A stretch of DNA of 64,000 nt, taken from NCBI GenBank assembly GCA_038501195.1, contig JBBPUQ010000006.1, positions 4,559,383 through 4,623,382 of the forward strand, read 5' to 3'. A program made the position numbers and the translations under genes. This stretch comes from Nemania diffusa. Its lineage: Eukaryota; Ascomycota; Sordariomycetes; Xylariales; Xylariaceae. Positions 63,203-64,000 of this stretch are shown in pieces (the stretch's first letter is position 1; each line of letters opens with the position of its first letter). The notes beneath the pieces are model-generated. The model did not search any database. It was not told the origin of the DNA and saw nothing but the letters and a program-made list of their open reading frames with translations.

Positions 63203-63836
63203 CGCAAAAAAAAGTATAAAAATATTAAAAAATATTAAAAAAAAAAAAAAGTGCTAAAATAAAAATAAAAAAAACAACAATATAGTATTTTTATATTAAT
63301 ATTTTTATATTTATAAATATATATAACATTTTATTTTTTAGCTTTAGATTTATTGCGTTATTTTTACATTTTTAAATTTTATATTAGTTTTTTAGCTAAC
63401 TATATTTTTTGTTACAATTTACTTTTTTGTTTTGTTTAAGTTTTATTTTTTTTACTTTATTAATTTGTTATTTTTTTTTTTATGTTTTATTTTTTAATTA
63501 TTATTTTTTTTTTTAACTAATTATATTAAGCTTTTTTTTTTTGATTTAGTTTAAATTGTTTTAGTTTAGTTTATATTTTAAAATTTATTTATTATTTTGT
63601 TTAATTAAATTAAAAAAAATCGTATTTGTTTTATTAACTTTATTACATTATATTTTAATAGCTTTTTTATTATTTATATTTTTATAATGATTTAATATAT
63701 TTAAAAGCTTTTTAATTATTAATAGCAAATTTATTTAATATATTATAGCTATATTTTATATTGCTATAACAACACTATTTGTTATTTTTGTTTAATTTTT
63801 AAACATATTTGCTTAAATATTTAAGCAATTATTAGC
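63203..63836. other. DNA between the condensin frame and the telomere
   Basis: About 630 bp downstream of the pseudogene. From about 63340 it resembles the left end of the duplicated unit (words like TTTATATTAGTTTTTTAGCTAA and TTTAAATTGTTTTAG-type), a weak direct repeat of the unit's own start. No gene was seen. Confidence 0.4.
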
Positions 63837-63842
63837 GTTTTT

Positions 63843-64000
63843 TTAGGGTTAGGGTTTTTAGGGTTAGGGTTAGGGTTAGGGTTAGGGTTAGGGTTAGGGT
63901 TAGGGTTAGGGTTAGGGTTAGGGTTAGGGTTAGGGTTAGGGTTAGGGTTAGGGTTAGGGTTAGGGTTAGGGTTAGGGTTAGGGTTAGGGTTAGGGTTAGG
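63843..64000. repeat. telomere (TTAGGG)n, right chromosome end
   Basis: Two TTAGGG units (63843-63854), one variant TTTTTAGGG (63855-63863), then 22 perfect TTAGGG units and TTAGG to the last base. The G-rich strand runs 5' to 3' outward, so this is a right end. The array is joined directly to duplication copy B, with no separate subtelomeric gene between them. Confidence 0.98.

Larger units (their letters stand above)
58382..63836 (+). repeat. 5.45-kb segmental duplication, copy B (telomere-proximal)
   Basis: It matches 14243-19697 from end to end with a net length difference of zero. It keeps clearly more C and G than copy A (for example AGCTGCACCGCTTTTGC near 58489), so it is the less mutated copy. 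Homology ends at GC (63835-63836), and after GTTTTTT the TTAGGG array begins, so this copy is cut by the chromosome end. The unit carries the condensin subunit 3 pseudogene, transcribed toward the telomere. Confidence 0.93.

Noticed and set aside
58382..63836. Subtelomeric RecQ-type telomere-linked helicase
   Set aside because: This is the usual expectation at fungal chromosome ends, but the frame reads as condensin subunit 3 and no helicase motif (GKT, DEAH-like) was seen.
1..64000. Mitochondrial or plastid DNA because of the extreme AT content
   Set aside because: The window ends in TTAGGG telomere, has LTR elements and RIP-type transitions, and no organellar gene was recognised.
1..64000. 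tRNA and rRNA genes
   Set aside because: I looked for tRNA-like GC stems and conserved arms and for rRNA words and found none. The only GC-rich part is the repeat island.

Overview
The window is the right-hand end of a chromosome of a filamentous ascomycete (Pezizomycotina). It finishes in an uninterrupted TTAGGG array. Almost everything before that is AT-only or nearly AT-only sequence in which repeated DNA has lost C and G by C-to-T and G-to-A change on both strands, as repeat-induced point mutation (RIP) does. I see no intact protein-coding gene. The species cannot be named from this sequence.

Layout. Positions 276-5093 hold an LTR retrotransposon with about 342-bp LTRs and a matching 5-bp target duplication. 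Positions 5348-11971 hold a second LTR element with about 240-bp LTRs. A T-rich spacer with long poly-T runs follows. Positions 14243-19697 are copy A of a 5.45-kb segmental duplication. Copy B is at 58382-63836 and runs directly into the telomere. From 19.7 to 48.5 kb is a mosaic of decayed sequence with some residual G+C. It contains a roughly 780-bp GC-rich island (22194-22970) built of degenerate ACCT/AGGT repeats, several minisatellites (periods 7, 9, 18, 20, 31, 35, 48, 62, 69, 75 and 172 bp), at least twelve copies of a short palindrome, and a few decayed reading frames. Positions 48.6-58.38 kb are almost free of G and C (about 25-30 G/C bases in 9.8 kb by eye) and contain diverged direct repeats that may be LTR remnants.

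The main result is the content of the 5.45-kb duplication. In copy B one plus-strand frame runs from an ATG at 60058 to about 63202. Its stops are TAA/TAG, mostly where RIP would convert Gln codons. Read allowing C-to-T and G-to-A changes, it matches condensin complex subunit 3 (CAP-G / Ycg1 / Cnd3): a HEAT-repeat module near residues 219-241, the segment expected to read YFLP(V)(F/Y)CHSR-x-ENQ near residue 806, and the C-terminal ALYKIH-type segment. Copy A carries the same pseudogene with its start codon mutated. Both copies appear dead, so a working condensin gene must lie elsewhere in the genome.

The remaining decayed frames (22.1-22.3, 34.5-35.2, 36.2-36.8 and 38.5-39.1 kb) could not be assigned to families. 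Small hydrophobic ORFs in this kind of DNA should not be read as membrane proteins, because RIP turns Pro, Ser and Leu codons into Phe, Leu and Ile codons.
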